Assembly (NCBI RefSeq): GCF_002014765.1
Contig: NZ_MUYT01000004.1
Span: 1 to 64,000, forward strand
Length of the DNA: 64,000 nucleotides
Reading direction: 5' to 3'
Source: Lwoffella lincolnii
GTDB lineage: Bacteria; Pseudomonadota; Gammaproteobacteria; Pseudomonadales; Moraxellaceae
The notes beneath the pieces were generated by a model, which saw only the letters and a list, made by a program, of their open reading frames with translations, did no database searches and was not told where the DNA came from. Position numbers and translations under genes: made by a program. Below, in pieces: positions 38,520 through 48,467 of the stretch; within the stretch, counting starts at the first letter, position 1; every line of letters begins with the position of its first letter.

Positions 38520-39227
38520 ATGGATTTTATGAAAAACACCGCCATTCCATCTACTTTACCTGAACAAATAGATGCAAAGTTGGATTTAGACAAAGTAAAA
38601 CAAGAATGCCAAGAATTGGTTAAATCTCGTGCCAAAGTTTCTGCTGGGGTTGCGGTTGTTCCTGTGCCATTTTTAGATGTCGCTGTTGATGCAGGGTTGT
38701 TGAGTAAGATACTGCCACAGATTACCCAAAAGTTTCAATTAATTGATGATGTTAACCAACTTGATGAAAGTGAAGACCAACTTTTTAAAAATTTAAAAGA
38801 CCGTGCTCTTTCATTTGCAGGGCTGGTTGCTACTCGTGGCATGGCAAAAAAAACCATACAAGGTTTTGGTGGTCGCATTGCCGCCAAACAAATCACTAAA
38901 TTTGTTCCCCTTGGTGGTCAGTTGGTGTCTGCTGGCTTGGGATACATGATTTTTAAGAAAATTGCTTTTGACCACATTGATGAGTGCTATAGACTGGCTA
39001 AGCACATTCAAAACAGCCAAGAAGCTCAAAATCAAAACAGCCAAGCCCAAAACAGCCAAACTCAGGGCAATCAGTCTCAACACACAGATGTTACAGATGT
39101 GAATGCTCAAAATGATGCTGTTCAAAATGATGACGTTCAAAATAATGACGTTAAACATGATGACGTTAAACATGATGACGTTCAAAATAATGACGTTCAA
39201 AGTGGTGATGCCAAAAATAACCATTAA
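38520..39227 (+). CDS. DUF697-like protein with Asn/Asp repeat tail
   Basis: Uncharacterised 235-residue protein. The central region, about residues 25-155, has amphipathic and hydrophobic helices (SAGVAVVPVPFLDVAVDAGLL and ITKFVPLGGQLVSAGLGYMIFKKIA) resembling DUF697/YcjF-type membrane-associated proteins. The last ~65 residues are low complexity: Gln/Asn/Ser first, then pentapeptide units of the form (N/D)DV(Q/K)(N/H) from a 15-bp DNA repeat. The leader carries the 13-bp array. Domain assignment is by general pattern only; the function is unknown. Confidence 0.65.
   Translation: MDFMKNTAIPSTLPEQIDAKLDLDKVKQECQELVKSRAKVSAGVAVVPVPFLDVAVDAGLLSKILPQITQKFQLIDDVNQLDESEDQLFKNLKDRALSFAGLVATRGMAKKTIQGFGGRIAAKQITKFVPLGGQLVSAGLGYMIFKKIAFDHIDECYRLAKHIQNSQEAQNQNSQAQNSQTQGNQSQHTDVTDVNAQNDAVQNDDVQNNDVKHDDVKHDDVQNNDVQSGDAKNNH
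39112..39205 (+). repeat. In-frame 15-bp repeats (GATGACGTTMAAMAT-like)
   Basis: Six or so diverged copies around the core GACGTT, giving repeated NDDV/NNDV/HDDV units at the C terminus of the DUF697-like protein. Confidence 0.85.
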
Positions 39228-39294
39228 AAATAACCACGTTTCATCATCACAGATGTTTATCGTGTTGTGCTGACATTGGTTATGATAAATGAAT

Positions 39295-39334
39295 AAAAAA
39301 TGCCCTGTGGGTTGAGTGAACCGCAGGGCATTTT
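39295..39334. terminator. Bidirectional terminator
   Basis: Stem TGCCCTGTGG/CCGCAGGGCA (one G-T pair) flanked by six A and four T. It separates the convergent DUF697-like gene and pap. Confidence 0.85.
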
Positions 39335-39343
39335 CCAACATCT

Positions 39344-40927
39344 TTAATCCAATGCCTTTGATAAGCGGTTAATGGCATCGTCCAGTACCATTAACCGTGC
39401 AGTGCGTTTGTCATTGGTTGCAATCAAGTGCCAAGGTGCATGATTGCTGTTGGTGCGTGCCAACATGTCTGCTGCTGCTTGCACATAATCTTGCCATTTA
39501 TCACGATTACGCCAGTCTTCTTCGGTGATTTTATGGTGTTTATGTGGGGTATTTTTACGGTCTTTGAATCGTTTTAATTGTTCTTTTTTGTCAATGGCAA
39601 GCCAGTATTTTAAGATAATTGTTCCTGACTGGCTTAAGTCCGCTTCAAAGCGATTAATTTCAGCATAAGCTCGTTGCCATTCTTCTTCACTGGCAAAGCC
39701 TTCTACTCGTTCAACCAGTACTCGACCATACCAAGTACGGTCAAAAATGACGATGCGGTTGGTGTGTTCAAGTTGTGATGATGGCAGGCGTGTCCAAAAT
39801 CGCCACAAATAAGGGTGGTCAAGCTCATATTGCATCGGGGCGTTGATGTTATGAATGACATATTCACGGGGGTCAAGGGGGGCAACTAAGCGTTTGATTG
39901 ATCCACCTTTGCCCGCAGCATCCATGCCCTCAAAAGCAAACACCACATGTCGATTGCCACGTTGACGCAACAATTTGGCAAGTTGTTGCTGTTTGCTGAC
40001 TAATTGTTGTTTATAAGCTGACTTGCCCATGTTTGGGTCATCAATGGTTGTGAGTCTGTCAGGCACATCTGCCCAAACAAAGGAGGTATTTGTGCGTCGC
40101 TGATGGTCATCAAAGTGATTAACGTCATTGCGATTAAAGCCATTAAAGCGGTTATGCACGGCGTTTTGCATGGCATGTAGGGCATGATGGGCAAACATGG
40201 TTGGCGTGCTTTTGGCATTTGTGCCATCAATGACCAACCAATCCGTTTGTTGGCTGAGCATGTCATTGGCAATGTCATTAAATTCAGCGACTGCCTGTGT
40301 GTCCGCCCAATCCATATGATACAATTGTATGGGGTCAGCCAGGTCATCGTGCAGGCGTTTTTTGAGTATTTGGGCATCGACATGAAACCAACACTTAAGC
40401 AGGTGCGTGCCATTGTTTACCAAGTCAGCTTCAAAATCTGCCAATGAGTTGAGTTGATTGGACAGATATTCTTGCCAGTTTTCTTTGTTGTGTATTTTGG
40501 TCAAGGCTGTGGTGATTAAATCAGCATACCAATTACCAAAATACACACCCACATCGCCATGTCTTGGTAGTTTTTTTGTGTGCCGTTGCCAAATGGGTTC
40601 ATCAGCATCATGGTTTTTACCAACTGTGGCTTCAACTTTAAGCAATCTTGGGTCAACCCATTGACGAAATTGAGACACTGACTCGCCCTTGCCTGACATT
40701 TCCATGCCATTGACCAAAATCAGCAATCCTGTCGGTCGTTTTTTGGCTGGTTTTTTGTTCTTTGTTGATGTTTTGTGCGTCTTACGCAACGCATCACGTA
40801 ACGCATATTGTGTGGTAACCAATGCCAATCTCAATTCATCTTCACTTAAATGGAACTGGTTTAATGGGTTAGGGCAAAACAGGGTGTTTTGTGCGGTTAA
40901 TGATGATTTGTCAGCAGATTTACTCAT
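39344..40927 (-). CDS. pap: Polyphosphate:AMP phosphotransferase (double PPK2 domain)
   Basis: Uses inorganic polyphosphate to phosphorylate nucleoside phosphates. The 527 residues hold two fused PPK2 domains. The N-terminal one (about residues 30-270) has the loop LILVNGMEMSGKGESVSQF, and the C-terminal one (about 285-525) has FAFEGMDAAGKGGSIKRL followed by FDRTWYGRVLVERVEGF. Two-domain class II PPK2 enzymes are AMP-specific in studied members such as Acinetobacter Pap. The first domain's loop has Glu where the second has Gly, as in a degenerate regulatory half. It is monocistronic. Confidence 0.87.
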   Translation of the reverse strand: MSKSADKSSLTAQNTLFCPNPLNQFHLSEDELRLALVTTQYALRDALRKTHKTSTKNKKPAKKRPTGLLILVNGMEMSGKGESVSQFRQWVDPRLLKVEATVGKNHDADEPIWQRHTKKLPRHGDVGVYFGNWYADLITTALTKIHNKENWQEYLSNQLNSLADFEADLVNNGTHLLKCWFHVDAQILKKRLHDDLADPIQLYHMDWADTQAVAEFNDIANDMLSQQTDWLVIDGTNAKSTPTMFAHHALHAMQNAVHNRFNGFNRNDVNHFDDHQRRTNTSFVWADVPDRLTTIDDPNMGKSAYKQQLVSKQQQLAKLLRQRGNRHVVFAFEGMDAAGKGGSIKRLVAPLDPREYVIHNINAPMQYELDHPYLWRFWTRLPSSQLEHTNRIVIFDRTWYGRVLVERVEGFASEEEWQRAYAEINRFEADLSQSGTIILKYWLAIDKKEQLKRFKDRKNTPHKHHKITEEDWRNRDKWQDYVQAAADMLARTNSNHAPWHLIATNDKRTARLMVLDDAINRLSKALD

Positions 40928-41079
40928 GACATGACCTTATATGATATGCTTATTTTGGTGAGTTTTAGTCCTAATGATAGTTTTTAGTTCTAATTATAGT
41001 ATAATCAAATGATGTTGTAACTGATTGACCAAGATGGCGTTTATTTTTCTTATTTCATTTTTTTTGATGGTATGTTTTG

Positions 41080-41838
41080 ATGGTATTTATGGACACAGAC
41101 ACTCAGTTTAATTCATTGGCACAGCTTGAACATATTTTACAAACATATTGGCAACTGCCTTATCATCGTGATGCCAGTTTAGCAGCCAAACTTAGCGATG
41201 TGCAAAATTTTCAGCGTCTGCGAGTTTATGACAGTCATAAAGACATATTTGAGTTGCCCCAAAATCAAAAAATGGCAGATTATTTTGTCAATCAACTCTA
41301 TGGCGGTGAGCAGTTTACGTTAATGGCAAAGCAACTTGACATCATTTTACCTAAGGCCAAAAAGTTTGAAAAACTGGTGCCATCTGGGGCATTGGAAACT
41401 GGGACATTGGCCATCGCTGCTGCCATTGAAGCGATTGAGCTGGATTTGCAATTAGCACAGTGGCTTAGCCAAAATGACTTGCCTGTTACTTATGATAACA
41501 TGCTTAATGCCTATCAACGTGTGGGTGCCAAAACACAGCGACTTGAGCAAATCACTCACATGAAACAAGTGTGTTATCGTACGGACAAATACATCAATTC
41601 GTTTATTTTACAAAAGGCATTTGCCTTGGCCAAAGGGACAGCATATGCCAATGGGTTACAGCCATTTTATGATTTTATTGATGCAGGTTTTGTCGCCATG
41701 AAACCGTTGGGCAAGGTGGCACATTTTATTGAGCCATTTGCCGAAAGAGAAAGGCAAATCGTAGAGCATGTGCATGGCAGCACGAATGATGGTCGAATTG
41801 ACCCACATTCTGCCCCATTTGTTTACCCAAATTATTAA
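41080..41838 (+). CDS. FFLEELY-motif-type hypothetical protein
   Basis: A 252-residue soluble helical protein. The segment QRLRVYDSHKDIFELPQNQKMADYFVNQLYGGEQF matches, from memory, an uncharacterised proteobacterial family named for its FFLEELY motif; here the motif reads YFVNQLY. A DFIDAGFVAMKPLG block lies near the C terminus. No catalytic motif is evident. Three start codons compete (TTG 41077, ATG 41080, ATG 41089) with no clear ribosome site. It lies 64 bases before ubiE on the same strand and could be in the ubi transcript. Confidence 0.65.
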   Translation: MVFMDTDTQFNSLAQLEHILQTYWQLPYHRDASLAAKLSDVQNFQRLRVYDSHKDIFELPQNQKMADYFVNQLYGGEQFTLMAKQLDIILPKAKKFEKLVPSGALETGTLAIAAAIEAIELDLQLAQWLSQNDLPVTYDNMLNAYQRVGAKTQRLEQITHMKQVCYRTDKYINSFILQKAFALAKGTAYANGLQPFYDFIDAGFVAMKPLGKVAHFIEPFAERERQIVEHVHGSTNDGRIDPHSAPFVYPNY

Positions 41839-41901
41839 AAGACGATAATTAATGACACGTTTTTGACATCATAATCATAGGACATCAGATAGGATACCAG
41901 C

Positions 41902-42888
41902 ATGATTCAGCCAACTGATAAGCAGCCAGCCGAACAACACACAAAAGCATCACAGCAGACATCAACCAGTTTCACCCAAGAACGTCAATCTGTCGATGCC
42001 AATCATTTTAATCAACATTTTAATCAAGAAACCCTGCCCCAAGGCACACCGCAAGGGCAACAACAGTCCAGAGCCATGCTTAATGAGCAAATGATTCATG
42101 ATTTTTCATTCCCAACGTACCAATCTTTAAACCCATATTTGAATGATGAAGACATGACTCACTTTGGTTATCAAACGGTGCGTAAAAGTGAAAAGCAAGC
42201 CCGTGTGGCTGACGTGTTTACGTCCGTTGCCAAAAAGTATGATGTGATGAATGATTTGATGTCTTTTGGCATTCATCGTTTATGGAAACGCTATGCCATT
42301 AGCCTAACAGGGGTGCGAGCAGGTCAGCAAGTACTTGACATTGCAGGTGGCACAGGCGACTTAGCAAAGGTGTTTAGCCGTGAAGTGGGACGCACAGGCA
42401 AAGTCATACTCTCTGATATTAACCCTGCCATGTTGGAAGTGGGACGTGAACGACTCATCAACGCTGGTTGTGCCAATGTGGATTTTGTCCTTGCCAATGC
42501 TGAAGATTTATCTCCTTTTGCTGATGACAGTTTTGATTTGGTGACCATTAGTTTTGGATTGCGTAATGTGACTGACAAAGATGCGGCTTTGCGTAGCATG
42601 TATCGAGTACTCAAGCCTGGTGGGCGATTGTTGGTGCTTGAGTTTTCTAAACCTGTCTTTGAGCCATTATCTAAGGCGTATGATTTATATTCGTTTACCG
42701 CCTTACCGCTGATGGGCAAAATCGTGGCAGGTGATGCTGACAGCTATCAATATTTGGCTGAGTCCATTCGCATGCACCCTGACCAACAGACCTTAAAGCA
42801 AATGATGAGCCAAGCAGGTTTTGTGAATTGTGATTTTCATAATTTAACTGGTGGCATCGTGGCGGTACATCGTGGTTTTAAAGCATGA
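41902..42888 (+). CDS. ubiE: Ubiquinone/menaquinone C-methyltransferase UbiE
   Basis: SAM-dependent C-methylation in ubiquinone (and menaquinone) synthesis. The core from about residue 90 has [43 protein letters not shown] (SAM site), [13 protein letters not shown] and the C-terminal [14 protein letters not shown]. The N terminus carries about 75 extra Gln/Thr/Asn-rich residues not seen in typical UbiE (about 250 residues). AGGATACCAGC before the first ATG supports the long start. First of the ubiE-ubiJ-ubiB set. Confidence 0.95.
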   Translation: MIQPTDKQPAEQHTKASQQTSTSFTQERQSVDANHFNQHFNQETLPQGTPQGQQQSRAMLNEQMIHDFSFPTYQSLNPYLNDEDMTHFGYQTVRKSEKQARVADVFTSVAKKYDVMNDLMSFGIHRLWKRYAISLTGVRAGQQVLDIAGGTGDLAKVFSREVGRTGKVILSDINPAMLEVGRERLINAGCANVDFVLANAEDLSPFADDSFDLVTISFGLRNVTDKDAALRSMYRVLKPGGRLLVLEFSKPVFEPLSKAYDLYSFTALPLMGKIVAGDADSYQYLAESIRMHPDQQTLKQMMSQAGFVNCDFHNLTGGIVAVHRGFKA

Positions 42889-42991
42889 CGTTACGTTTAA
42901 CAGTCACAGCAAATCACAATGATGAACACGATGATGAACATGCAATGATGAATAAATAACGAATAAAATAACCAATATAAGGATAAGCACC

Positions 42992-43804
42992 ATGATGATG
43001 ACTTTATTATTGGCAGGGGTAGAAAAACTGGTTAACTTTGCCATCAGTAGCGATAAAATCACCCAAGCTGGTCTGATGCCATTATCAGGCAAAAGTTTGC
43101 GTTTGGATATGAGCAACCCTGGCTTAAAATTAGATGTGTTGTTCAATAACGACCACATTCGTTTTGAACCCGTCAGCTCAAGTGATGTGTTTGAAAGCAA
43201 TGCAAATTACCCTAACAATGCCAGTGGCTTTAGACAAAACCACGCTCATACTGACAATTTAGCCAATCAAGTCGATAAAAAGCATCAAAACCTAACCACT
43301 GATGACATTGATGGTTACCAAACAACTCTGTATCAAGCCGACAGCAGTACAGCAAATAAGACCAGAGTTGTGAACCAACCTGACTGCATCATCAGCGTTG
43401 CCAACCCATTAGAATTGATGAATTTATTAAAAAATCCTGAAGGCAATCTGCCCATCTCTGGAGATTACAAGATATTGATGCAGGTGCGTCAGCTCATGGC
43501 AGGATTTAACCCTGATATTGCCGCCCAGCTAGAACCATTGATTGGGGTGCCGTTAGCCAGTCAATTGACCTTGCTGATTAAACAGCTAAGCGGTAACTGG
43601 TCGCACACTGCCAAACAAGCCTTTTATGATGCCACTGACTGGGCAAACCAAGTGGCAGGTAACAGCGAAGATCCTGATTTGCGTGAAGAAGTCAATGACT
43701 TACAGCAACAGCTATTAAGATTGCGTGCCGATGTTGAGCGTGAACAAGCCAAACTCGATGCCATCAAAGCACAACAGCACCAGCAGGTGATAAAACCCAA
43801 TTAA
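42992..43804 (+). CDS. ubiJ: Ubiquinone biosynthesis accessory factor UbiJ
   Basis: SCP2-domain protein that binds lipid and organises the soluble ubiquinone-synthesis complex. The 270-residue protein has the SCP2 opening MTLLLAGVEKLVNFAISSD and LRLDMSNPGLKLDVLF. A polar insert of about 60 residues (Asn/Gln/Asp-rich) splits the domain. Then come GDYKILMQVRQLMAGFNPDIAAQLEPLIGVPLASQL and a C-terminal coiled coil (LQQQLLRLRADVEREQAKLD). AAGGA precedes the ATG. The position between ubiE and ubiB is the standard one. Confidence 0.88.
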   Translation: MMMTLLLAGVEKLVNFAISSDKITQAGLMPLSGKSLRLDMSNPGLKLDVLFNNDHIRFEPVSSSDVFESNANYPNNASGFRQNHAHTDNLANQVDKKHQNLTTDDIDGYQTTLYQADSSTANKTRVVNQPDCIISVANPLELMNLLKNPEGNLPISGDYKILMQVRQLMAGFNPDIAAQLEPLIGVPLASQLTLLIKQLSGNWSHTAKQAFYDATDWANQVAGNSEDPDLREEVNDLQQQLLRLRADVEREQAKLDAIKAQQHQQVIKPN

Positions 43805-43889
43805 AAATGAAATTCAGTTAAAATAAGTCCTGTTAAACAGCCATATTGTTTATTGTTTATCATAACGCCATCATAGGTCTGCCCTTGCC

Positions 43890-45527
43890 ATGCTTTTTTC
43901 TCACCGCAAACGCCTATTTGAGATTTGGGGCATTGCTGCCAAATATCGCTTAGATACCCATTTGCCAGTTCAAGACACCCCACAACTGCAACCCATTGCC
44001 AAACTTATCCGTAAACACCCTGCTGCATGGGGTAAAAAGCACCAACCACTTGGGGTCAAATACGCCTTAGAAGACATGGGAACGCTGTTTTTAAAACTGG
44101 GTCAACTGCTCTCTACCCGTCGAGATTTGGTCAGCCCAGACATCATTGAACAGCTGGTGTTGTTACAAGACCAAGTTAAACCCTTTGCCAGTGACATTGC
44201 CATCGCTCAGATTGAAGACAGCAAAAATGGTTTGGGTGCGCCCATTGATGCGTTATTTGCTCGTTTTGATTGCACGCCTTTGGCAGCCGCTTCCATCGCA
44301 CAAGTCCATACCGCCGCCCTAGCAGACGGAAGAGAAGTGGTGGTCAAAATAACCAGACCTGACATTCAGACCCGCATCATACAAGATTTTGAGTTACTAA
44401 GAGACTTGGCACAATGGGCATCGGCTCGCATCGAAGCGGCTCGTGCCGTGCATTTAATAGACATCGTTGAAGATTATCGGCAAGTCATGCTCAATGAACT
44501 GGATTTGACCTTAGAATCTGCCAACACCAGCAAGATGCGACATAACTTCTTAGGCTCTGAGATGATGTACGTACCAGAAGTTTATGCTGCCACCCCGCAG
44601 GTGATGGTGATGGAACGCATTAACGGTGTGCCCATCTCACAAACGCATGTCTTTGACGAATTGGGTTATGACCGAGCTGTTTTAGCCAAAATGGGTCTGA
44701 CCATATTCTTCACTCAAGTATTCCGTGATAACTTCTTTCATGCTGACATGCACCCTGGCAATGTGTTTGTGGAAATATTGTCAGAGCAAGACATCGCTCA
44801 AGGGGCGACCCCTCGCTATATTGGGCTTGACTGTGCCATCATGGGTGAGCTGTCTGCCACTGACCAAATGGTGGTTGCCAGAATGCTTTTGGCAGTGATG
44901 AACAGCAATTTTGTTGGTTTGGTGGACATCATTTATCGGGCAGGTTGGATACCCCCCAATACCAATAAACACGCTCTAATGCGAGACATGCGACGCACCG
45001 TTGCCCCCATGGTACAAAAGCCCATTAATGAGATTGACTTTGCTGGCGTGTTGATGCAAGTCTTAGACATCGCTCGCCGCCATCATATGACCATTCCGCC
45101 ACAATTAATGCTGTTGTTAAAGACATTGGTGCATGTGGAAGGCTTGGGCAGGGATTTATATCCAGAGCTAGACATCTGGTCATTAGCTAAGCCGATTTTG
45201 ACAGCTTGGGTTAAAGAGCAACTAGACCCAGTACGTAACCTACAGCAAATCAAAGAGCAGTTACCAGCCCTATTGCTGTCTGCTAATGACTTGCCTAAGC
45301 TATTAGATAGAAGCCTACAAAGTCTTGCCAGTCATGGCAGTCGACAAGATTTGCAATTAAGAGAAATCCAAAAAATCCGTGCCGATATGCTCAATGACCG
45401 TCGCAAAGACTGGCAAGCTTTAGCAGGGTTTGTGATGTGTGTTGCCATTGCCCTACAGATTGGTTGGTTCGCCCCAATATTTTATCTATTGGCATTTATG
45501 GTGGTGTTGTGGCGGATTGTGGCGTGA
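43890..45527 (+). CDS. ubiB: Ubiquinone biosynthesis kinase-like protein UbiB
   Basis: ABC1-family ATPase with two C-terminal transmembrane helices, needed for ubiquinone synthesis. The 545-residue protein shows KYALEDMGTLFLKLGQLLSTR (KxGQ), AAASIAQVHTAAL, VVVKITRPD, the HADMHPGNVFVE catalytic loop and the GLDCAIMG metal site. Two hydrophobic helices close it (FVMCVAIALQIGWFAPIFYLLAFMVVLW region). No strong ribosome site precedes the ATG. It is the third gene of the ubi set; a second, shorter ABC1 kinase is at 5116-6420. Confidence 0.95.
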   Translation: MLFSHRKRLFEIWGIAAKYRLDTHLPVQDTPQLQPIAKLIRKHPAAWGKKHQPLGVKYALEDMGTLFLKLGQLLSTRRDLVSPDIIEQLVLLQDQVKPFASDIAIAQIEDSKNGLGAPIDALFARFDCTPLAAASIAQVHTAALADGREVVVKITRPDIQTRIIQDFELLRDLAQWASARIEAARAVHLIDIVEDYRQVMLNELDLTLESANTSKMRHNFLGSEMMYVPEVYAATPQVMVMERINGVPISQTHVFDELGYDRAVLAKMGLTIFFTQVFRDNFFHADMHPGNVFVEILSEQDIAQGATPRYIGLDCAIMGELSATDQMVVARMLLAVMNSNFVGLVDIIYRAGWIPPNTNKHALMRDMRRTVAPMVQKPINEIDFAGVLMQVLDIARRHHMTIPPQLMLLLKTLVHVEGLGRDLYPELDIWSLAKPILTAWVKEQLDPVRNLQQIKEQLPALLLSANDLPKLLDRSLQSLASHGSRQDLQLREIQKIRADMLNDRRKDWQALAGFVMCVAIALQIGWFAPIFYLLAFMVVLWRIVA

Positions 45528-45646
45528 CATCTTGTATCTTAAGATTTTGTATCTTATTGGCAATCCGCCATCAAATTGGTAAAAAACCAATCAGTAACCA
45601 TCAATATGTAGATATTAATAAGCAACCATATTAATAAAAAACTGTT

Positions 45647-45892
45647 TTAATAACCTGCACGGTCAGCAGCATAGCCTGCTCCAGCCCCAGCAGCAGCACC
45701 CACCGCCAATCCTTTGGCGATGTCTTCACGATTACCACCACTTTGAGCCAAGGCACCGATGGTTGCACCAACCAACGCACCAGTTTTGGTGTTGTCATAG
45801 GTTTGATAAGGATTGCTGGCACATCCTGTCATGACCACAGCAAGCAAGCCAATGAATGCCAGTTTGTATGATAGCTGTTGTGATGATTTCAT
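45647..45892 (-). CDS. Glycine-zipper outer-membrane lipoprotein
   Basis: An 81-residue lipoprotein. The signal peptide ends in VVMTGC (Cys near residue 23). The mature part carries the glycine-zipper hairpin GALVGATIGAL...AKGLAVGAAAGAGAGYAADRAGY, typical of 2TM/Rick-17kDa-type envelope proteins. The ATG at 45892 has GGAGTGGTT before it. The longer frame upstream is Phe/Tyr-rich and looks non-coding. It is convergent with ubiB and probably helps outer-membrane integrity, by family analogy only. Confidence 0.8.
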   Translation of the reverse strand: MKSSQQLSYKLAFIGLLAVVMTGCASNPYQTYDNTKTGALVGATIGALAQSGGNREDIAKGLAVGAAAGAGAGYAADRAGY

Positions 45893-46065
45893 AACCACTC
45901 CGTTTAGGTGTTTGTAAAAATAAAAACTGTGAAAATAAAAACAAAACATTGGACAGCGTATGTCTTGCATCATCAAAACAATATCGCAAAATGGGGTAAG
46001 ACTGCCAGCAATGATTTGAAAAAAATTGTTAATGTATTTTACAGATTAACTTCAACCACTCCCCT

Positions 46066-46707
46066 TTAATCACTCTCATAAGGGTTGGTAACATTTAGGC
46101 GTGCCAAAATCTCAATCTCCAAGCTCTCCATTTGCTCTTGTTCATACTGTCCAAGCTCATGGTCAAAGCCCAACAAATGCAATAAACCGTGTACCAACAA
46201 ATGGGTCAAATGGTCATCTACCGTTTTGCCTTGTTCTTGAGCTTGGCGGTCAATGACATCATGACAAACAACCAACTCACCCAGTGGCAATTCTTCCATC
46301 AGTTCTTGCACGGCTTGGGGTAAGTCGCTGGGGTAGGATAAAATGTTGGTTGGATAATCTTTACCCCGACTTTTTTGGTTAAGTTCTCTTGCTTCATTAA
46401 AATCGGTAATGTATAAATCAATGGCGATTTGTTTATCGCCATGTTTTTGATGACCAAGTTTTTCATCATCACGGACAAATTTATCCCACCTAATTGTTGG
46501 ATAATAAGGCAACTTTAAAGCTGATAAATGCTTGGTATCGGTTGGCAATGGGGTCAATGGTGCATCAGATGGCACACAAGGCAATACAGAAGACAAAACA
46601 TGCCCCCATGCTGTTTGTACGACATGGGTAATCCGCTCTATGGCGTAATGGCGTGTCAGTACTTCTTGACTGACCAAATCAGAGCTGTGTACGGATAGAT
46701 TAACCAT
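46066..46707 (-). CDS. ybeY: Endoribonuclease YbeY
   Basis: Zinc-dependent single-strand endoribonuclease for 16S rRNA 3'-end maturation and ribosome quality control. The 213-residue protein has NEARELNQKSRGKDYPTNILSYP and the metal motif HLLVHGLLHLLGFDHE (H3xH5xH). It is somewhat longer than the E. coli form because of a variable N-terminal part. ychF lies 34 bases upstream on the same strand, so the two are likely co-transcribed. The usual ybeZ partner is absent. Confidence 0.94.
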   Translation of the reverse strand: MVNLSVHSSDLVSQEVLTRHYAIERITHVVQTAWGHVLSSVLPCVPSDAPLTPLPTDTKHLSALKLPYYPTIRWDKFVRDDEKLGHQKHGDKQIAIDLYITDFNEARELNQKSRGKDYPTNILSYPSDLPQAVQELMEELPLGELVVCHDVIDRQAQEQGKTVDDHLTHLLVHGLLHLLGFDHELGQYEQEQMESLEIEILARLNVTNPYESD

Positions 46708-46741
46708 GGGTTGTTATCATCACACATTAATATCAATATCA

Positions 46742-47833
46742 TCACACATTAAAACGAAAGTGCATCACATCGCCATCTTGCACGACATAGGTTTTGCCTT
46801 CTAAGCGAGATTTGCCTGCGGCGGCGGCCCCTTTTTCACCACCGTATTCGATAAAATCGTCATAACTGATGACTTCAGCACGGATAAAGCCTTTTTCAAA
46901 ATCAGTATGAATTACCCCAGCCGCTTCAGGAGCAGTTGCCCCCACTTTGACTGTCCATGCTCTTACTTCTTTGACTCCAGCGGTAAAATACGTCTGCATG
47001 TTCAAGAGCTGATAACCGCCACGAATGACTCGGTTTAGCCCAGGCTCTGTTAACCCCAAACCCTCCAAAAAATCTGCCTTATCTTCATCATCTAATTGAG
47101 CGATTTCGGCTTCTATTTGGTTGCATAAAGGAATGACAATGGCATCTTCGTTTTTAGCATAATCATTGACCGCATCTAAATATGGGTTGTTATCAAAGCC
47201 ATCTTCATTGACGTTGGCAATGTACATCACAGGCTTTAGGGTGATAAGCCCATAGCTTTTGATGAGCTTTTTTTCATCATCATCTAAGTTTGCCATGCGT
47301 GCAGGCTTGCCTTCACTCACAAACGGCTCAATCTTCTCAAATACAGCCAACATTGCTTTGGCATCTTTATCACCACCTTTGGCTTTTTTGCCTAAGTTGG
47401 TCATCGCACGGCTCACCGCCTCTAGGTCTGCCAATGACAGCTCGGTATTAATGGTTTCGATGTCATCAATGGGACTGACTCGCCCATCTACATGCACCAC
47501 ATTGTCATTATCAAAGCATCGCACCACATGGGCTATGGCATCAGTCTCACGAATGTTTGCTAAAAACTGATTGCCCATGCCTTCGCCTTTTGATGCTCCA
47601 GCCACCAAACCTGCAATGTCAACAAACTCCATTGTGGTTGGCAGTACTCGTTCAGGGTTGACGATGACTGCTAACTTATCAAGGCGTGGGTCAGGGACAG
47701 GCACAATGCCTGTATTAGGGTCTTTGGTGCAAAAAGGGAAGTTTTCAGCGGCAATACCTGCCTTGGTTAATGCGTTAAAAAGGGTAGATTTGCCAACATT
47801 TGGCAGTCCAACAATGCCACAATTAAAGCCCAT
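46742..47833 (-). CDS. ychF: Ribosome-binding ATPase YchF (OLA1)
   Basis: Obg-related P-loop protein that prefers ATP and binds ribosomes; it is linked to redox stress. The 363 residues equal the usual length. Motifs: [47 protein letters not shown], and the C-terminal TGS domain ending [40 protein letters not shown]. The start at 47833 gives the standard MGFNCG N terminus; the frame extends five codons upstream. pth, its common neighbour, is not in the window. Confidence 0.96.
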   Translation of the reverse strand: MGFNCGIVGLPNVGKSTLFNALTKAGIAAENFPFCTKDPNTGIVPVPDPRLDKLAVIVNPERVLPTTMEFVDIAGLVAGASKGEGMGNQFLANIRETDAIAHVVRCFDNDNVVHVDGRVSPIDDIETINTELSLADLEAVSRAMTNLGKKAKGGDKDAKAMLAVFEKIEPFVSEGKPARMANLDDDEKKLIKSYGLITLKPVMYIANVNEDGFDNNPYLDAVNDYAKNEDAIVIPLCNQIEAEIAQLDDEDKADFLEGLGLTEPGLNRVIRGGYQLLNMQTYFTAGVKEVRAWTVKVGATAPEAAGVIHTDFEKGFIRAEVISYDDFIEYGGEKGAAAAGKSRLEGKTYVVQDGDVMHFRFNV

Positions 47834-47990
47834 GATATTAACTCTCAATATAAGGATAAAAACGGTTGTCTTAAAAAATTGCCATATTGTAGCAAATAGT
47901 TGGGTAAATGGCTAAATCACCATCATATAAAAGTTCATGACATAAAACTCAACATATCAAACCCAACACATAAAGCTTATCGCATAAAAA

Positions 47991-48017
47991 ATGGTCAAGG
48001 CATGACCTTGACCATCA
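47991..48017 (-). terminator. Rho-independent terminator of the Cys/Gly-tailed gene
   Basis: Perfect 10-bp stem (47991-48000 with 48006-48015), 5-base loop. On the minus strand it is followed by a run of T. It lies 66 bases past the stop of the 48-residue gene. Confidence 0.8.
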
Positions 48018-48080
48018 TGTTTAGTCCATGAAAATTTAGTTCATGAAGCCCTGTTGTGCCAAATTAGGGATACACCCTAA

Positions 48081-48227
48081 TTAATGACCACCACCGCCAC
48101 AGCCACCGCAACAACTATTGGCTTCTTCAACCTTTGGTGGTTGTTTGTCAGTGTTTTGCTCATTTTGAATGGCAGTTTGGTTATCTTGCTCAGTGGCTTG
48201 ATTGTTTTGATTGTTTTGTTGGCTCAT
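48081..48227 (-). CDS. 48-residue protein with CCGGCGGGGH C terminus
   Basis: A small gene. The first ~37 residues are Gln/Asn-rich and polar (MSQQNNQNNQATEQDNQ...). The C terminus is NSCCGGCGGGGH, three cysteines in a glycine-rich tail ending in His. AAAGGATATTTTT stands before the ATG and a clean terminator follows the stop, so it is a complete transcription unit. The layout recalls short CCGSCS-tailed proteins of other Moraxellaceae, a comparison from memory. The tail looks fit for metal binding or modification, but no function is known. Confidence 0.75.
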   Translation of the reverse strand: MSQQNNQNNQATEQDNQTAIQNEQNTDKQPPKVEEANSCCGGCGGGGH

Positions 48228-48422
48228 AAAAATATCCTTTGGATTGTCAAACATGGGTTGTCAAAAAGTAAAACATGTATATTAGATACATGTTTTGATT
48301 ATACGGTCTTATTTGCCATAACGCAATGATGAACTGATAAAACTTTAGGAAATAAACCATCTTAACTTTATAAAATCATCTTGACTTGTATCATTGATGG
48401 CAGATACATTAATGGCTACTTA

Positions 48423-48467
48423 ATTGATATGACATTCATTGATATGACATTCATTGACATGACATTA
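48423..48467 (+). repeat. 15-bp triple repeat ATTGATATGACATTC
   Basis: Copies at 48423-48437 and 48438-48452 are identical; the third (48453-48467) has two changes and contains a perfect TTGACA. Each copy thus repeats a -35-like TTGAyA. Confidence 0.95.

Noticed and set aside
38811..39341. 176-codon minus-strand frame rich in Ile, Val and Asn
   Set aside because: It is the antisense of the repeat tail of the DUF697-like gene and crosses the terminator.
48084..48329. 81-codon plus-strand frame
   Set aside because: It is antisense to the 48-residue Cys/Gly-tailed gene, which has the ribosome site and terminator.
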